64,000 nucleotides of DNA from assembly GCA_947846985.1 (NCBI GenBank), contig CANTUZ010000002.1, positions 56,872,885 through 56,936,884 of the forward strand. The letters run 5' to 3'. Shown here one piece after another: positions 24,964-37,399 of the stretch (position 1 is its first letter; each line of letters starts with the position of its first letter). The notes beneath the pieces were generated by a model. The model saw only the letters and a list, made by a program, of their open reading frames with translations. It did not search any database and was not told the origin of the DNA. The position numbers and the translations under genes were made by a program. The stretch is from Fratercula arctica (Eukaryota; Chordata; Aves; Charadriiformes; Alcidae).

Positions 24964-25003
<40 letters not shown>
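24963..25003 (+). repeat. T11-G30 homopolymer pair
   Basis: Eleven T (24963-24973) followed directly by thirty G (24974-25003). The G run can form quadruplexes in many registers. It causes the poly-Gly shadow frame of 173 codons on the plus strand. Run length in an assembly is uncertain because such tracts slip. Confidence 0.9.
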
Positions 25004-25006
<3 letters not shown>

Positions 25007-25102
25007 GGTGTATGGTGTGGTGGTGTGCTCTGAGAGTATTGATCTTCAGCTTTTTTATTTTTGTTGCACTCTCTGTGAATGTATCTCATTGTGTATTCCC
25101 CC

Positions 25103-25152
25103 AAATAACTTTTGGATCCACTGGCTTAAATAACTTTTGGATCCACTGGCTT
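25103..25152. repeat. Perfect 25-bp tandem duplication
   Basis: Two identical copies (25103-25127 and 25128-25152) of a unit containing AACTTTTGGATCCACTGG. Identity is complete, so the duplication is recent. No coding role seen. Confidence 0.95.
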
Positions 25153-28059
25153 ACTTCAGACAAGTTTCATAGAGGAGTTAAGGCGGTGGGAAGAGCAGGG
25201 ATCTTGTCAGTGTCCCCGCAAGGGAAAGGTCAGCAGTATGAGCGTTCCCATAGTACGCATCAGAAAATTCACAGGGCACAGAAGCCATCAGAAACACCAA
25301 AATCACAGGGGGGAGGAAAGAAATCTGAGTTTACATCTTCCTAAGCAGCTATTTGAACTTTCCACAAGTAAGAAATGTGTAGGAAATGAGGCTTCATTAT
25401 CTGTGGTGCTCATAAACTACTTGTTTCTTCTCTTCCCCCTCCTGTAAGTATAATAAAACCTTTTTTGCAAGCGAGCCAATTACAAGGTAAAAATTTCCAG
25501 GGTGACCTAGCAAGAAGGGGGAGGCAATATAGGGGAATATAGCGGAAACGCTGTGATGTAGCAAGGTGTCTGTGCGGTGGGATGGTGGCCGCTTGGAGAA
25601 CGCAGCAAGGGGCCGCCGTTCATCCAACGCCGCAGACTGCCCCAGGACACTGAGCTGGCTACGAGTGCCTTCGTGCCAGCAGGCAGCCTAGAGCTGAGTG
25701 AGTGGCCTGGGAATGGCTGTATCCGCTTTTATGTAAGTTTTCTTCATTTGAGAGATTATGTTATGAAGCCAGAGGGAGTGCTTCAGGCAGAATGTATAAA
25801 TTAACTGGTTACTGAATTGTGTAGGAGGGACTGAAGAGCTGGAAAGAGAAGCTTACAATAAAACCTCCGTCTGTGCACTGCAGAAAGGCGTTTGAGCTGC
25901 CCAAGTCAAACCTCAGGCACTATTTCCAGCAGACGAAGGTGGTGGCCTAGAACAGCTCTGGAGGTTGAAGCGCTGAAAATAGAAACCTGGCTCGCAACGC
26001 TGTTTTTCAACAATTGCGTTAATGTAAGATTTCCAGCTGACATGGGTGGAAGATTCAGGATATGAGTCCAAAGACGCTCTCAAACTGTCCCGGAGTTTGG
26101 AAGCAGAGTTTGGATAAAAGTCCATTATAAAAAAGCAAGTTTGTAGAACTTAAATCCAGTTCAAGCTATCAAGTGTCCTCCAAAATTTAGAGGTATTTGG
26201 ATCAAGCATTTTGGTTACAGTCCATCTCTAATTTTCACCAAATGTTCTAAACTTATAAATCCCCTTTTGCTCCTACTTTTCTTTCCTGACTGTATTTTCT
26301 TTCTTATTCTCGTCTGTTTTAAAACATCAGTCTGGGCTTTACCAGGGAGTTTTATTACTTTGGAATGCTCTTTGTTTAGTCATCTGCTTCCCACCCACCC
26401 CCTGCCCCCCGCCCCTTGTAATCTGTTTGACAAATTTATTTTGTTCTGCAATTGCTGTTCCAAGGAATAAGTAGCTTTTAGTCACCTGTACAGTCCATTA
26501 CACTATCAGCTCATAACCAGGCATAGTAAAAATACTGTTTGTGCTCTGTGCTACCAAGAAGTTTGTGAGGTTTTTAGTTTCAAAATATCCAAGTGCATTC
26601 ATACAGAAGTTGGAGTCATCTTGGACTGTTTCTCTTGAGAATTTTGTAGCTCTGATGACAATATGGATGGATTATATGAAAAAAATTCTGACAAAAATAG
26701 TCTGAAGCAGAATTCATGGCAAGGGGGATTTTCAACAGTACTTAGCAGCTTGCCCCAGTGTGTGTGTAAAATGTGTGTTTATAATGGAGCTTCATTCATT
26801 AATTGTTTTACAACCTATAAAAGCCACGTATCACCTCAGAAATACAGAACCTAGAAAAATACTAGTCTTTTTAATCCAGTACATAATTTTTAGTATCAGT
26901 CTAAGCAGTGTGACGACATAGGTCACTGTAGTGAAGACAATAGGAATTTCAGATGATACATTGCTATAGCTTTTACACAATGGCTCTGACTACAAAAAGC
27001 AGTAGAGAAATAGGTACATTCTTTTTCAGACTTGTCTACAGGTAACAGATATGGTGTCTCAACCACCCTGACTTCATGGGCACGACTGTAGCAATGCAGA
27101 AGTAAAAATGGGCTGATGCTGCTTTTATTCAGCCATACAACACTGACAAATTCAATATTAATAAATAATGTATATCTGCATGTGTAGTGGACTCTTTCTC
27201 CTGGCACTGGACAAAACACCTGCAATACTTTTTATCAGGATAGCTAAAGCTTTTTTTTTTTTTTTTTAATTTGAAGATATCATCTTAAACTCTAGATGGT
27301 AGAAAAAGTTGGAAGTCTGTTCTTTGTCACAAATAAAGTGGTGGCTGTTAAAATTTAAAGAAATGATGAATTAAAAAAAAATCAGAGCAGATGAAAAAAT
27401 GAGGAGAAATGTATCTGTGGTCTTAGTATCACTTTTTGCTTGTAATAAGACTTATTAGTACAGTGCCTTATTAGCACAAAAATTTTGGTTATGTTTGTAC
27501 AGTGCTTAGCACGGTCATCCAAATTTGCTTGGGATCTTCCAAGTTCATCAGTGTAAAGTACGTGCAGAAGATTTTCCTCTGCTTTCAGAGAGTGTTAATA
27601 AGTTTGTATAGGGAAGTACTCGGATGGTAGAAGTGCCATTCAGTAAGGCTGTCAGCATGAATTTAGGTCAGTCCCCTACGTATCTATATTGATACTTACT
27701 TAATCACACAGTCACATGCTTCTCTTCTTCTGCATAATCTTTGCAGGCCACAGGATGGATAACATTCTTGGAGTTTCCACTTAGTCACAATTATTTTTTT
27801 TTCTTTTGTTCAGAGTAATTTCCTGCATTCAGGCTGCACTTCAAATATTGAATTGTTAATTTCCTCAAAAGTGTTTGGTTGTTTTGTTTTGGGTTTTTTT
27901 AATAATTCTTATCAGTGCATTTTCAAATTGTTTCAAGAACTCTTTTCTCACCATAAGAGTGAAACAAAGGAAGTGTTATCTCTGGTTTGCATCCTGGAAA
28001 CTGATGTGTAGAGAGATTAAGCTAAACGTATCCATTCATTTTAGGGAAATCTGAGATGC
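25153..28059. other. Mostly unique non-coding DNA
   Basis: No gene supported. A short CpG cluster at about 25540-25680 (TAGCGG, GGCCGC, AACGCCGC and others) stands out from the CpG-poor surround, but I see neither a defensible exon nor a promoter motif. The C-rich quadruplex motif at 26390-26415 lies here, as does a T run near 27250-27267. Confidence 0.55.
26390..26415 (-). other. Canonical G-quadruplex motif on the minus strand
   Basis: Plus strand CCCACCCACCCCC, TG, CCCCCC, G, CCCC. The minus strand therefore has five runs of three or more G separated by loops of 1-2 nt, the strongest canonical quadruplex pattern in the window outside homopolymers. No gene start is nearby. Confidence 0.75.
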
Positions 28060-29030
28060 CCAGGACCTGATTTCTTTTCCAAGTACTATGAATTAGCTTG
28101 ATCTATGCAACGGAGGATAGCTGCAGTCATTTGTGACCAGCACTTACGTAATTCAAAAATCAGCATTCAAGTTAGGCATCCAGAAAATGAGTTAAACAGA
28201 ACTTGTGGCTATCCCTGACAAGCTATGTACATCGGCTTACCCGATGTTTCAAGGGCCTGTAATTTGAGTGGCTTTTCATGGGGATCACGAAAGGCATATC
28301 CTTGGCGCTATAGCAAGAAAGGTTACTTAAACTTCTATCTTGTCAAACATGACCTAAACAATTTCTTTGGAAAATTGGACCCTTGGAAATAGACAAACCC
28401 TTTTTATCGAAATGAACAATAATATATAATTCAGCCCACAAAGGGCAATAGTAAGCAAGTCAAGCAATTGTAATTTGTCAGAGTCAGAAGCAAAGAAAAA
28501 CATGATTTTGCAAGAGCCTGCAGTGAACAAATGTTAATAGAAGAGGATCTGATTGCAATGCCTGCAATAGTAGACTAATCTCAGAAGTCGCCTATCTCAA
28601 TAGCGATAATGAGAGCAGAAAGATCAGTAGATTATACTGCAAATGTAAAGAGAGAGATAAGCGATGCTACACCTCTGTCTCTTCCCTGTGTTCAGACAAG
28701 AATGAGTAGATTAGACCACCAAGCCAGCTCCTGCATTTTTGCGTAGGCCTGCAAAATTTCTCCGCCAGCTGCTAATTGATTTGCTCACAGGGATTATAGC
28801 ACTATGCACAGGGCCATTTGGGCACGGCAGGTCAGTGAGTCGATTCCTTGAAGGCTACCAAAACTAAAAGTTTGCTTCAGGTCTGGGAAGTTTGCTAGGA
28901 GAAAAATAACATGGGAAAATACCACATTTATTTGCTCCCCTTTACTTTCACATCGCATAGTCTCCATTCCCAAATAAAATTGCATTGAGCTGCGAGGGTT
29001 GGCAAATAGAAAGAAACAAAATGCCAAACC
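28060..29030. promoter_or_regulatory. Possible conserved non-coding element
   Basis: Free of transposon and simple repeat sequence for about 970 bp. It contains homeodomain-like core words (GCTAATTGATTTGC at about 28768, AATTAGCTTGATC at about 28091), scattered CpGs and a 7-bp perfect stem ACATCGG/CCGATGT at 28229-28247. This texture is common in vertebrate developmental enhancers, but conservation cannot be seen in one sequence. No open frame here resembles a protein. Confidence 0.25.
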
Positions 29031-32000
29031 CCAAACAAAGCTGGATAATTTCCTCTTCCTATTTCACCTGGCATGACAGGAGTTTCCCAGGCTGACTCGC
29101 ACCACTGCTTTTACAGAGCCTGTGCTTGAGAGGATGCACAAGTGCACGCCATCGCAACGTGGGAAGCAAATCCAGCTGTGGGCAGGAAGATTCCAATCTG
29201 GCTTATCCTCTTTTTCCTGCTTAGAAATTTGGGGAGGCAAAAGCAATGTTAACTCAGGCTTCCCTCTTCCACCTGTGGACCCAAAGCTCACCTGATGCCG
29301 TTTTAATTTTTTGGTTCGTTTAATTGACTACAATAGGGAATTGGAAGGGGGAAGGGAGGTATTCCTATTGCCTAGACTCTTGTTCTGGTGTGGGAGCTGA
29401 GCTGATTAACTTGCTGGTGACCTCCCTCACACCCTTCAGCAGACACTCAGACAGCAAGGGCAGAGTTGTGCCTGCTTCGGCAATGTTCTCCATGTCTCTT
29501 GGTGCGTTTAGTTACAAACTTAGCTGAAAACCTACTGTCAGCAGTGGTTTACCATGGAACACTAGATTTCTAAAGGGAAGGCAGTTTTGGAAGAAAAGAC
29601 ACTTTTTTTTTTTTCTTCTTCTATGGACAAGCTAGCCTTTTGGCGGACAAAGCTGGATTCTGAAAGGCTGGGATTTGAGAACAGTGGCATCTTTAGAAAA
29701 GGCTGTCTAGCAACAAACTAATCTATGCTCCTAATCCAAAGGGAAAAAACATGTAATTAAAAAGAGTTTTTTGGCTTGCTGAGGAGAGAGATCTAAGAAT
29801 CAAATTTTTCACTTAGAAGAGTTAGCTTGAAGCTAGAATTGCTCTTGTTGTCTAAAGTCCTGAACTAGAAAGCCTTTAATAATATGAAGAACTCCAAGCA
29901 TGTTATGTCAAGGTTTTAATTACCTCTCACAACTTGAGCTAAGTTCACCGGGCAATAAATAAAATAGAAAACAAGTACCACAAAAGAAAATAATTCTTCT
30001 TTCTATTTTTTTTTTTGGTCATTGTTTAATTCAGTGTGGACTGTTATATTATTGTGACTTTGACATTGTTTAGGAATTGTAAAACGATGTTCCTAGAGGT
30101 TTCACAAATGATGATAATACCATGGCATTATCAGAATTCTTAGGGTTGCTTAAATTTCTCAGGTCCCTAAGTTTTTAAATGTGTATTTAATGTAACAGAA
30201 GGCACATGAACAGCATCCTGTTCAAAGCATTGAAGACAGAAGAGTAGTCCTCTTTGCGACAGGTAACTCACATAAGTAGCACCATGCTGTTTGTGCATAT
30301 TCTCTACATCATGTAGTTACTGAGGTGATCCCTTCAAGGCTCAGTGTTACCATCTACAGTCTGGTTTTGTGGTGCTAGATGTAAGTTTGCTAGTGCTTTG
30401 CAGAAAAAGGAGAAGCTATTTGATGCTGTTTAAATCCACTGGGTCATCCTTGGATATTTCTAGGCTTACACGCTCTGGAGGCTGTGGTGTCTGCCTGGAG
30501 TTTCTCAACAGCAGCTAACATATTCTGCCTCCAAAGTAGACCAGTATTGCTTCTACCCCCTCTCTAAAAAGACCTGATATTATTCCTGAGTTTGGGCTAT
30601 TTCCACACACATGCCACCCCCCCGTTTTGGCCATGTTTGAGGTTCAGCTGCATATGAGGGTGTGGGATGTACATTGCAAGAGCGTCTCACTTTGGAATGT
30701 CTTAATTTGGAATGGACCCCAAGATTACTTTTTTTTTTTGTCTTTACATTAAATGTATATTTTCTTCATACAGAGCAAATGCAACAACCTATGATTAATG
30801 AGCAGCTTTTCACAAGAATTAATATAATTCTGAAGTTCTAACCATTAAGTATAATCATTAAGGAATGTCTGAATAAATAAACAAATAAAGCCAGCTTTAT
30901 TCTACTCCTTTTGTAACATCTACGATACTAAATGCCTGACTCCACACGTTTTTAGTGGATTTTGGCAGGTGTAGGATTACCTGTGGTCATGGTAAATGAT
31001 GATTAAAAAAAAATAATTAAAAATAAATAAAGACTTTGGGCATGTGGGCACTATGTAGCCTGCATTTAATGCTCTCAGGAAAGAGGAAAGCATGACAAGC
31101 TTTTGGGAGCTTTGTAAAAGCTCTTGTCAACTGTGACATACAACATAGGAAGTCAAATGTAGGGGGAAAGCCCCTGCCAGAATGTGAGCTTTTATTGAAA
31201 GCTCTATCACAAAGGTTGAGGCTAAAAATCCATAGTCATCCTTAACTCTATAAATTTTTTTTTTCCTAATACTTCCTTTTACATTAAAGATGTTATTTGT
31301 TAGCTATATTCACTTCTACTGCTTTTTAATAGACAATCACAACAGTCAGCTACTACAAGCCTTATCTTGCTATGTATGCTACCAAACGCCTTTATTTGCT
31401 AATGTAAGCAAACCTAATGAAGCTGACAGGACACGGTGGTGATCAGATTGATATTCTCATTCCCCTGGCACATGGGGAAGTCCTGCCAGCACACCACAAG
31501 CTGCTTGCAAGTTAATCCCTGCCTGCATCCCTTTGCCAAGGGCAAAGCTGCCCCTGCTGTCCCTAACCTCATCACGAAACATGACTTCTTGTAAAGCGGG
31601 CTCACGCTGTGATTCACTTTGTGGTGGGATTGCAGTGTGACTCGTGCTTCTCCAGTCCCACTGCGGTCATCTCAGACCAGGGAGTTAGGGAACACATTTG
31701 GTTAGAGAAGGGAAGAGGAGTCAAGAGATGAGATCCATCTACCCTGACAGTGGATGAGCTGTGTGAGCTTCTGGAAAACATGTCATGTCCTTGTGCTTCA
31801 CCAAGATTGAGGGGAGAGTGAATGTGCAGCATTCAAAATCCATATACTGAACCTGAGCTGGGCTGGTTTGGATAAGGAAGTTGTATGAAAATGCCAAAAT
31901 TAAGTTATTTTCCCCTTGGAAACTTTTTTTTATGCTTGGAATAGAAGGTTGTTCGGCATATTAGAGAGGTAAAAACCCCAGTTTATGCGTATAGGATGTT

Positions 32001-34990
32001 CTTCTAACAGTAGTTGCTTGTAATTCATGACTGATGTTTTGTGTATAGAAGTTGGTTTAAATGGAGACTCCAGAAGATGTCACTGGCAAAAGGAACCAGA
32101 TTTGCAAAGGTACTTAGGGTTGTTGCCTGCTCTTTTCAAGACTAATCTGATTCACCGTGGGTGGAAGAAGAGCTGGTAAAAGGGGTTGAGGTTTCCTCAG
32201 TACTCTTATAAATTAAAGATTATTGTGTTGTTGAAGGTCTGTATCAGGACCCAGGAAACAGTTCCTCATGATAGAGATGCAGAAAAAACCCAATTCCTCT
32301 TAGTTGTAACTTTTCCCTTGAACTCTTGATGACGCGGTTGAAGTGGGACCCTGTATTCAGCAGCTCTTAATTCAGGGTCAGCAAGAAAAAGCACACAGTC
32401 TCTCACTCATTCCTGGACTGTTTTACTGTTCCATACTTTAAGTCTCTGTAAGAAATTACTTGGTTTCCATTCATACTCTACCATAACTCATAGTTCAAGG
32501 TTTTTAAAAATAATTCTCCTGGCCAAGTGCAGCTTGCTAGCTCTTACGTAATGCTCCACTGACGTAGTAGCAAGATTTTTCCAGTGCTTATGAATGGGTC
32601 ATTGTTAACGTTTCGGAAAGGATTTGCATTTTCTACCGCAACTGTTGAATAGCTGGGTTATAATACTAGCAATACTACCTCAATATGCCATCTTGATGTT
32701 TCACAAGTTTAACTTATTTTTTTAAGTTGAACATCTACTCTAGCTGGGATATAAGTTTCTCCTTCATAATTTTCATTCCATGAATCACTGAAACAAGACC
32801 CAACTTGGTACGAATGATCTACCCACTGCTTGCTTATAAAGACATCGTTGGCACTGTCTCAGCACTTATGTTCAAAGGTTTAGCTGGAACATTTTGCCAC
32901 ACTTAAAAAAAACCTGGCTGACAGGGGTTTGACACTTGTTAGCCAGTATTTTTGGAAGATCCTGAGTAACTAAGAACAATCTAGTTTCATTATAGCCTCT
33001 AATGATTCTTTGATTTGCCAGCTATAACAACCTGTATTTATTTCTGGACTTTCCACATTTTTCCTTATGAAAATTTTACTCTTAAGCGAGGGGCTCTTCA
33101 GCTTGACTTTATAAAAATCTCCCAGGTTCAAGTAAGCTTTATTCTTCCTGTCATAACTGATCTCTAAGTTTACAACTTGAACTCTACCTTAGAAGATCTT
33201 TGACTAGTCGTTCTCATTTCTTTCACTTCTGTGTGTATTTTTCCAAATTAAGTGAAAGTAAAATTTCTCACTGTGCTTCATATCCATTTTTTTTCCTGTA
33301 GAGTCTTACCTACCTGCAGACTTGTCCTTTATATTCAAAGAAACCAAATGCAAGATGAGTGAAAGACTACAGGAACTGCAGCTGTGAAATTCTCAGCAGC
33401 CAAAATCAAGCTAAATTATTACGTTTTTTTACTTGTCTGGACAACCGTGCTTTGCCTATGCTGGACTACTTTTCTTTTTTCAATAATTCCCTTCAATTAC
33501 CTGAATGCCAATTTACTCAAGGCAATTAAAACCTCTCTAAGAGCTAGTCTGGGTAGATTTATTTCATGATAAGAATTCTTGTGCTCCAAGTGAGTGAGGT
33601 CCAAGGAAAAAAAAGCTTGAGTGTCTTGGAAATATCTAGGCTAGCTTAAAAATAAAACAAATTTTTTTAAAAAAGGAGTTGATTGGCAGTAATTTAACTT
33701 ATTTACTGGCATAACCTCTAGAACCATGTCTAGATTAGGAAAGAAAGCTTTTTTTTTTTAATGTATTGTAAAAAAAAAAAAAAAGGGAAAACCCCCAAAC
33801 CCACTATGCCTTTTGTCCAGCAAAACACTAAACTAATCCAAGTATATATCCAGAGTAATGTTATATACCCAGAATAAAGTTACAGTTTATAAGCAAACTA
33901 TTAGAAACAGGAGGTGGGAAAGTGGCAAAATGGATGCTAGTTTTCCAGATCAGATTTAAAACTTGCAGGAAGAAAAATAGATTAAAAAATCCCTCCAAAA
34001 CTCAGGCCCTTTAAAGTGTCTCATGGTAGACAAAGGGTTCATGGTTGGAGCAGGGAGGGGGGAGGGTAAGAAAGCTCAAAATTCATAAGAGTTGCTGAAT
34101 TGTAACTGTAGTTAGATATAAAAACCTGGTTATAGTCAGTATAGTGCTGTATAGGCCCCCTGGGAGGGCCCATGAATTGGTGCATGCAAAGGTCTTTGAC
34201 ATCACTTCTGTGCTATCGAGACTTATGAAAGGAGATCTGGCAAGGCAAGATCGTTCCATGCAGGAGGAACAAGTTTCACATTTAGAGAAGCTGGAGAGCT
34301 CTACTGCTATTGTGTTATAAAACTTGAAAGGGCTGGTGGGAGTTTAGGAAGCAGTAAGGGACAAGAGGAGAAACAGGCAGAAAATACCTTTAAGAGATCA
34401 AAGTATGCCCACTTCACTGGCTTTTTTTTTTTTTTTTTTTTTTTTGAGCTTTATGAATTAAAACTTGACTGAGAAAAGTAAGTGAGCATTTGTGTGGCTT
34501 CAGCTACATAATCTTCCACTGTCAACAGTGGGAGAGAGTAGAAAAATGAGCAATAAATCCAAGCCCTGAAAGGACAAGCTGCTGATTATATGGTGATTTA
34601 TGCCAAGTTTATCCTACATCAGCACCCTAAACAGACCATCCCCTTGACAGGACGAGAAGCAAGGGCTCAGCTCTTTTTGGTTTGGGCTCCTTACTATTGG
34701 ATGTCTAATTTCACAAATGGAAGTGCTTTTTGAGGACCTGAAAACCTCATTCATGTGTCAGGGTCAAGAATTTCAGGCTTAAGCGCCTGAGGTTAGTCCC
34801 TAAGTCCCTGCCAAGGAGCGAGGTTTTCAAAAGTGCTTCTCAGCCTTTGTTCACGAAGCTGGAACTTAGCAGCCTATATTTTCCTGCAGTAACAAGTGTA
34901 AATACTCCATATTTAAAAATATGATTTTTGAAATTAGGCTGAAAGCTCTTTTAAAAGCACTGCCTTATTCCAAAAGAATTGCCTCCGTGC
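29031..34990. other. Unique AT-rich non-coding DNA
   Basis: About 6 kb without a supported gene or recognisable transposon. Contains AT-rich simple patches (about 31002-31037), a T9 tract after 30728, an interrupted T/A tract at about 33749-33784 and the T24 run at 34422-34445. All open frames are 75 codons or shorter and unremarkable. Confidence 0.6.
34422..34445. repeat. T24 homopolymer
   Basis: Twenty-four consecutive T; no adjoining retroelement recognised. Confidence 0.85.
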
Positions 34991-36640
34991 AGTATTAAAA
35001 TTTTGGGGAAATAATGTCACATTATCTGCGCAGAGAAGAAGGTGCTCTGGAATATCGCTGGCATCGTAAGCCTAAATTTGGGGTGATACTGTGGCACTTC
35101 TCGTAACTGCCGTGGGTGGGTATCACAGTCACTTTGCAACCACAAGATGCTGTATCTTCTGGCGGGGCCTCATGTGCAGAGCAGCGTGATGAGCCCGCAT
35201 TGCTCGTGTCTGCGTTGCACTTGGCACATGGGTTACATGGAGGGCAGCTGCCTCCAGTCTCTTTGCTCCCTTTGTTAAGCAGCTACTGAATCCAATATAA
35301 AAAATAAATAAACAAAAGTCGGGCCAGGGGGGAGGGGGGAGCTAGCTGAGAGGACTGTGTGAAGCAGCAGCCCTCTGAACTCAATTCTGTTTTTATCGTG
35401 TTTTTTCATAATGACAAGGCTGCAGTTTGTCCGTTTAGTTTGCATTCAAGGAAGGAGATTCGGCAAAGGACCTTTCCTTCTGTGTTGCTGAAATCCATGA
35501 CAATTTGAGGCTGAGCTATGGAACTGAACTTTCCTTTACAAAAGCAGATTAAAAACAGCAAATGGCTTAGTCAGCAAACCACAGTTACTTGTTCCACAAA
35601 GAGGAGTCGAGTACAATTCAAGCAAGCTAACCGCAGCCTTGGACACCTGATCATATGAGTCCGGGAAATGTAAAAATCGATGTTCCAAAACAGAAGATTC
35701 GAGCTGTGATCAATGGAACACTGTTCAAATTTTGGCTCGTCTGCCCCTGAAAATCTTATCTGAAAAACCCTCCTATGCTTTTAAATGCAGAAACTGAAGA
35801 CGTACTGTAGAAGAGAGGCTCATGGGCAGTTTTCTGTGTCCTTTAGAGGAAATATACCTGCAATTGCTTTACTCTGGATAACAGTTAACGCAAGCTACTA
35901 GTTCCATCCATGCTGTCTGTATGTTAGAGGCTTTTTGGACTTGGGCTGCCTTTGACGGGATCCTTTTATGGTACCTAAATTTGTGTGGGTTTTTTTGAGC
36001 TATGGGTGTTTGGCTTCATGTCATTAAATCAAGCAATCAGTAGGCAGTTTTGTCAGAAGGATGTCACAACGCTTTCATTAAGCTCAATCTGAGGCAGTTC
36101 AGACTTCATGAATATCTGTTTCTCTCTGGGCCAGGTCTGATGCTTAATCCTGGCTTTAGCAAAGTAGGTCTTGTGCCAGGTCCCTTGTACCTGTTCTTGT
36201 TGTAATGATGGCTTTTCTTTTTGTTTGAGATGTCAGTGAAAATCTGGCTCTGAGTCTACAGCATAAAAAAGAAGTCAAAGCTTTATTAAAGCTGATTCCT
36301 CCCCCCTTCCCCTCTTTTCCCCCTTATGGAAAGGAAGCATCCTTCTGCTGCGTGATTGACGTTGCTGTTCTGGAGGGCAGCCCACACTGCTTGAACATGA
36401 TCCTCGCAGTGCGGGGATGCACGCTAGATTTCTTCCCAGTTATGCAACATACTGGTTATGTGCCAAAGCAGAATAATCGTCGTTCGCAGGGCCACAGAGG
36501 AAAACACCAGAAGTGTGAGGGCTAACCTGGAGGCCACAGGGAGGCTAATTCAGGGCAGTCGCTAGGTCTCTGTGGAACACCCAGAAGATGTCCAGGCGGG
36601 CGAACAGATGCACTGGCTGAGCCCAGCCCTTCTTGTTTCC
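34991..36640. promoter_or_regulatory. Possible conserved non-coding block
   Basis: Less AT-rich than its surround, nearly free of repeats, with more CpGs than neighbouring sequence (for example TCGAG, ACCGC, GTCCGGG and ATCGAT words at 35600-35700). There are no long frames on either strand. A G-rich run at 35321-35339 (three runs) and a 30-nt pyrimidine tract (36296-36325) lie inside. Proposed only as a candidate enhancer region; it could equally be unremarkable unique sequence. Confidence 0.2.
36296..36325 (+). repeat. 30-nt polypyrimidine tract
   Basis: Uninterrupted C/T run (TTCCTCCCCCC, TTCCCCTC, TTTTCCCCCTT). Long enough to be a candidate triplex (H-DNA) site. It is not followed by an obvious splice acceptor and exon. 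Confidence 0.75.
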
Positions 36641-37399
36641 TTTTCCTACTCGCCTCCGCTCCCTCCTTGAAACAAGTGAAAATGACTTTGCAGGTTAGGT
36701 GCCAAAGGCCAATTGTTTTGCTTTCTGTTGTATCCTACGACCTATTCAGGCTACTGTAAGGCATTGCTGGTAGAGCATTTTGTTTGTTTCTTTACTTGGG
36801 TTATTAATTGACTAAAGACTTTTCAATATTTAAGAACTATAAACACATCAGTAAAACGAAAAGCACATTTTAGGGCTGTAAGCATCAAAGCGCAACCTAT
36901 AAACAGATTAAATTATTTCCCCCTCTCATCAACCCTCTGATGATGGAGCCTAACTGAAAGCTCGCTGAAGCCAAAAGAAGCTGTCCTCTCAGGGGCTGGG
37001 GATAGTCCCTCTGGATCAGGCAGAGGAGTACAGGAGCAGATTGCTCTTGGTCTGAAGAATGTATAGTGGTGGTCATTCAGAAATAATTTAGATATATTCT
37101 GCTTAGAAATCACTTATACCCATTAGGCTAAAGTCCTACTACAGATCTGGGTGTTTTGCTGTAGCCAGAGGAAGAAAGGGGCTGGAAAGCAGCTGCAAAC
37201 AGCCAGCCCCATCATAGAAAACTCCCTGCTGGCACAAGCACTGCACCTCCTGCCTCCCCTTCCTATCCCTCATCACCAGGGGTGTATGGGGATCTACAGT
37301 AGAGGGTGAAGGGCAGGGTATGGCCAAGCACCGCTTCATCCTTTCAAAACAGGGTATAATTTAGAGCTATCTGGCAATAGCTAGGCAGGTGCCGACTCC
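36641..37399. other. Unique non-coding DNA
   Basis: No gene supported. The short minus frames at 36913-37113 and 37139-37339 show no family resemblance. Confidence 0.55.

Noticed and set aside
24823..25344. 173-codon plus frame with a poly-Gly core
   Set aside because: Generated by the G30 tract and the 25-bp duplication.
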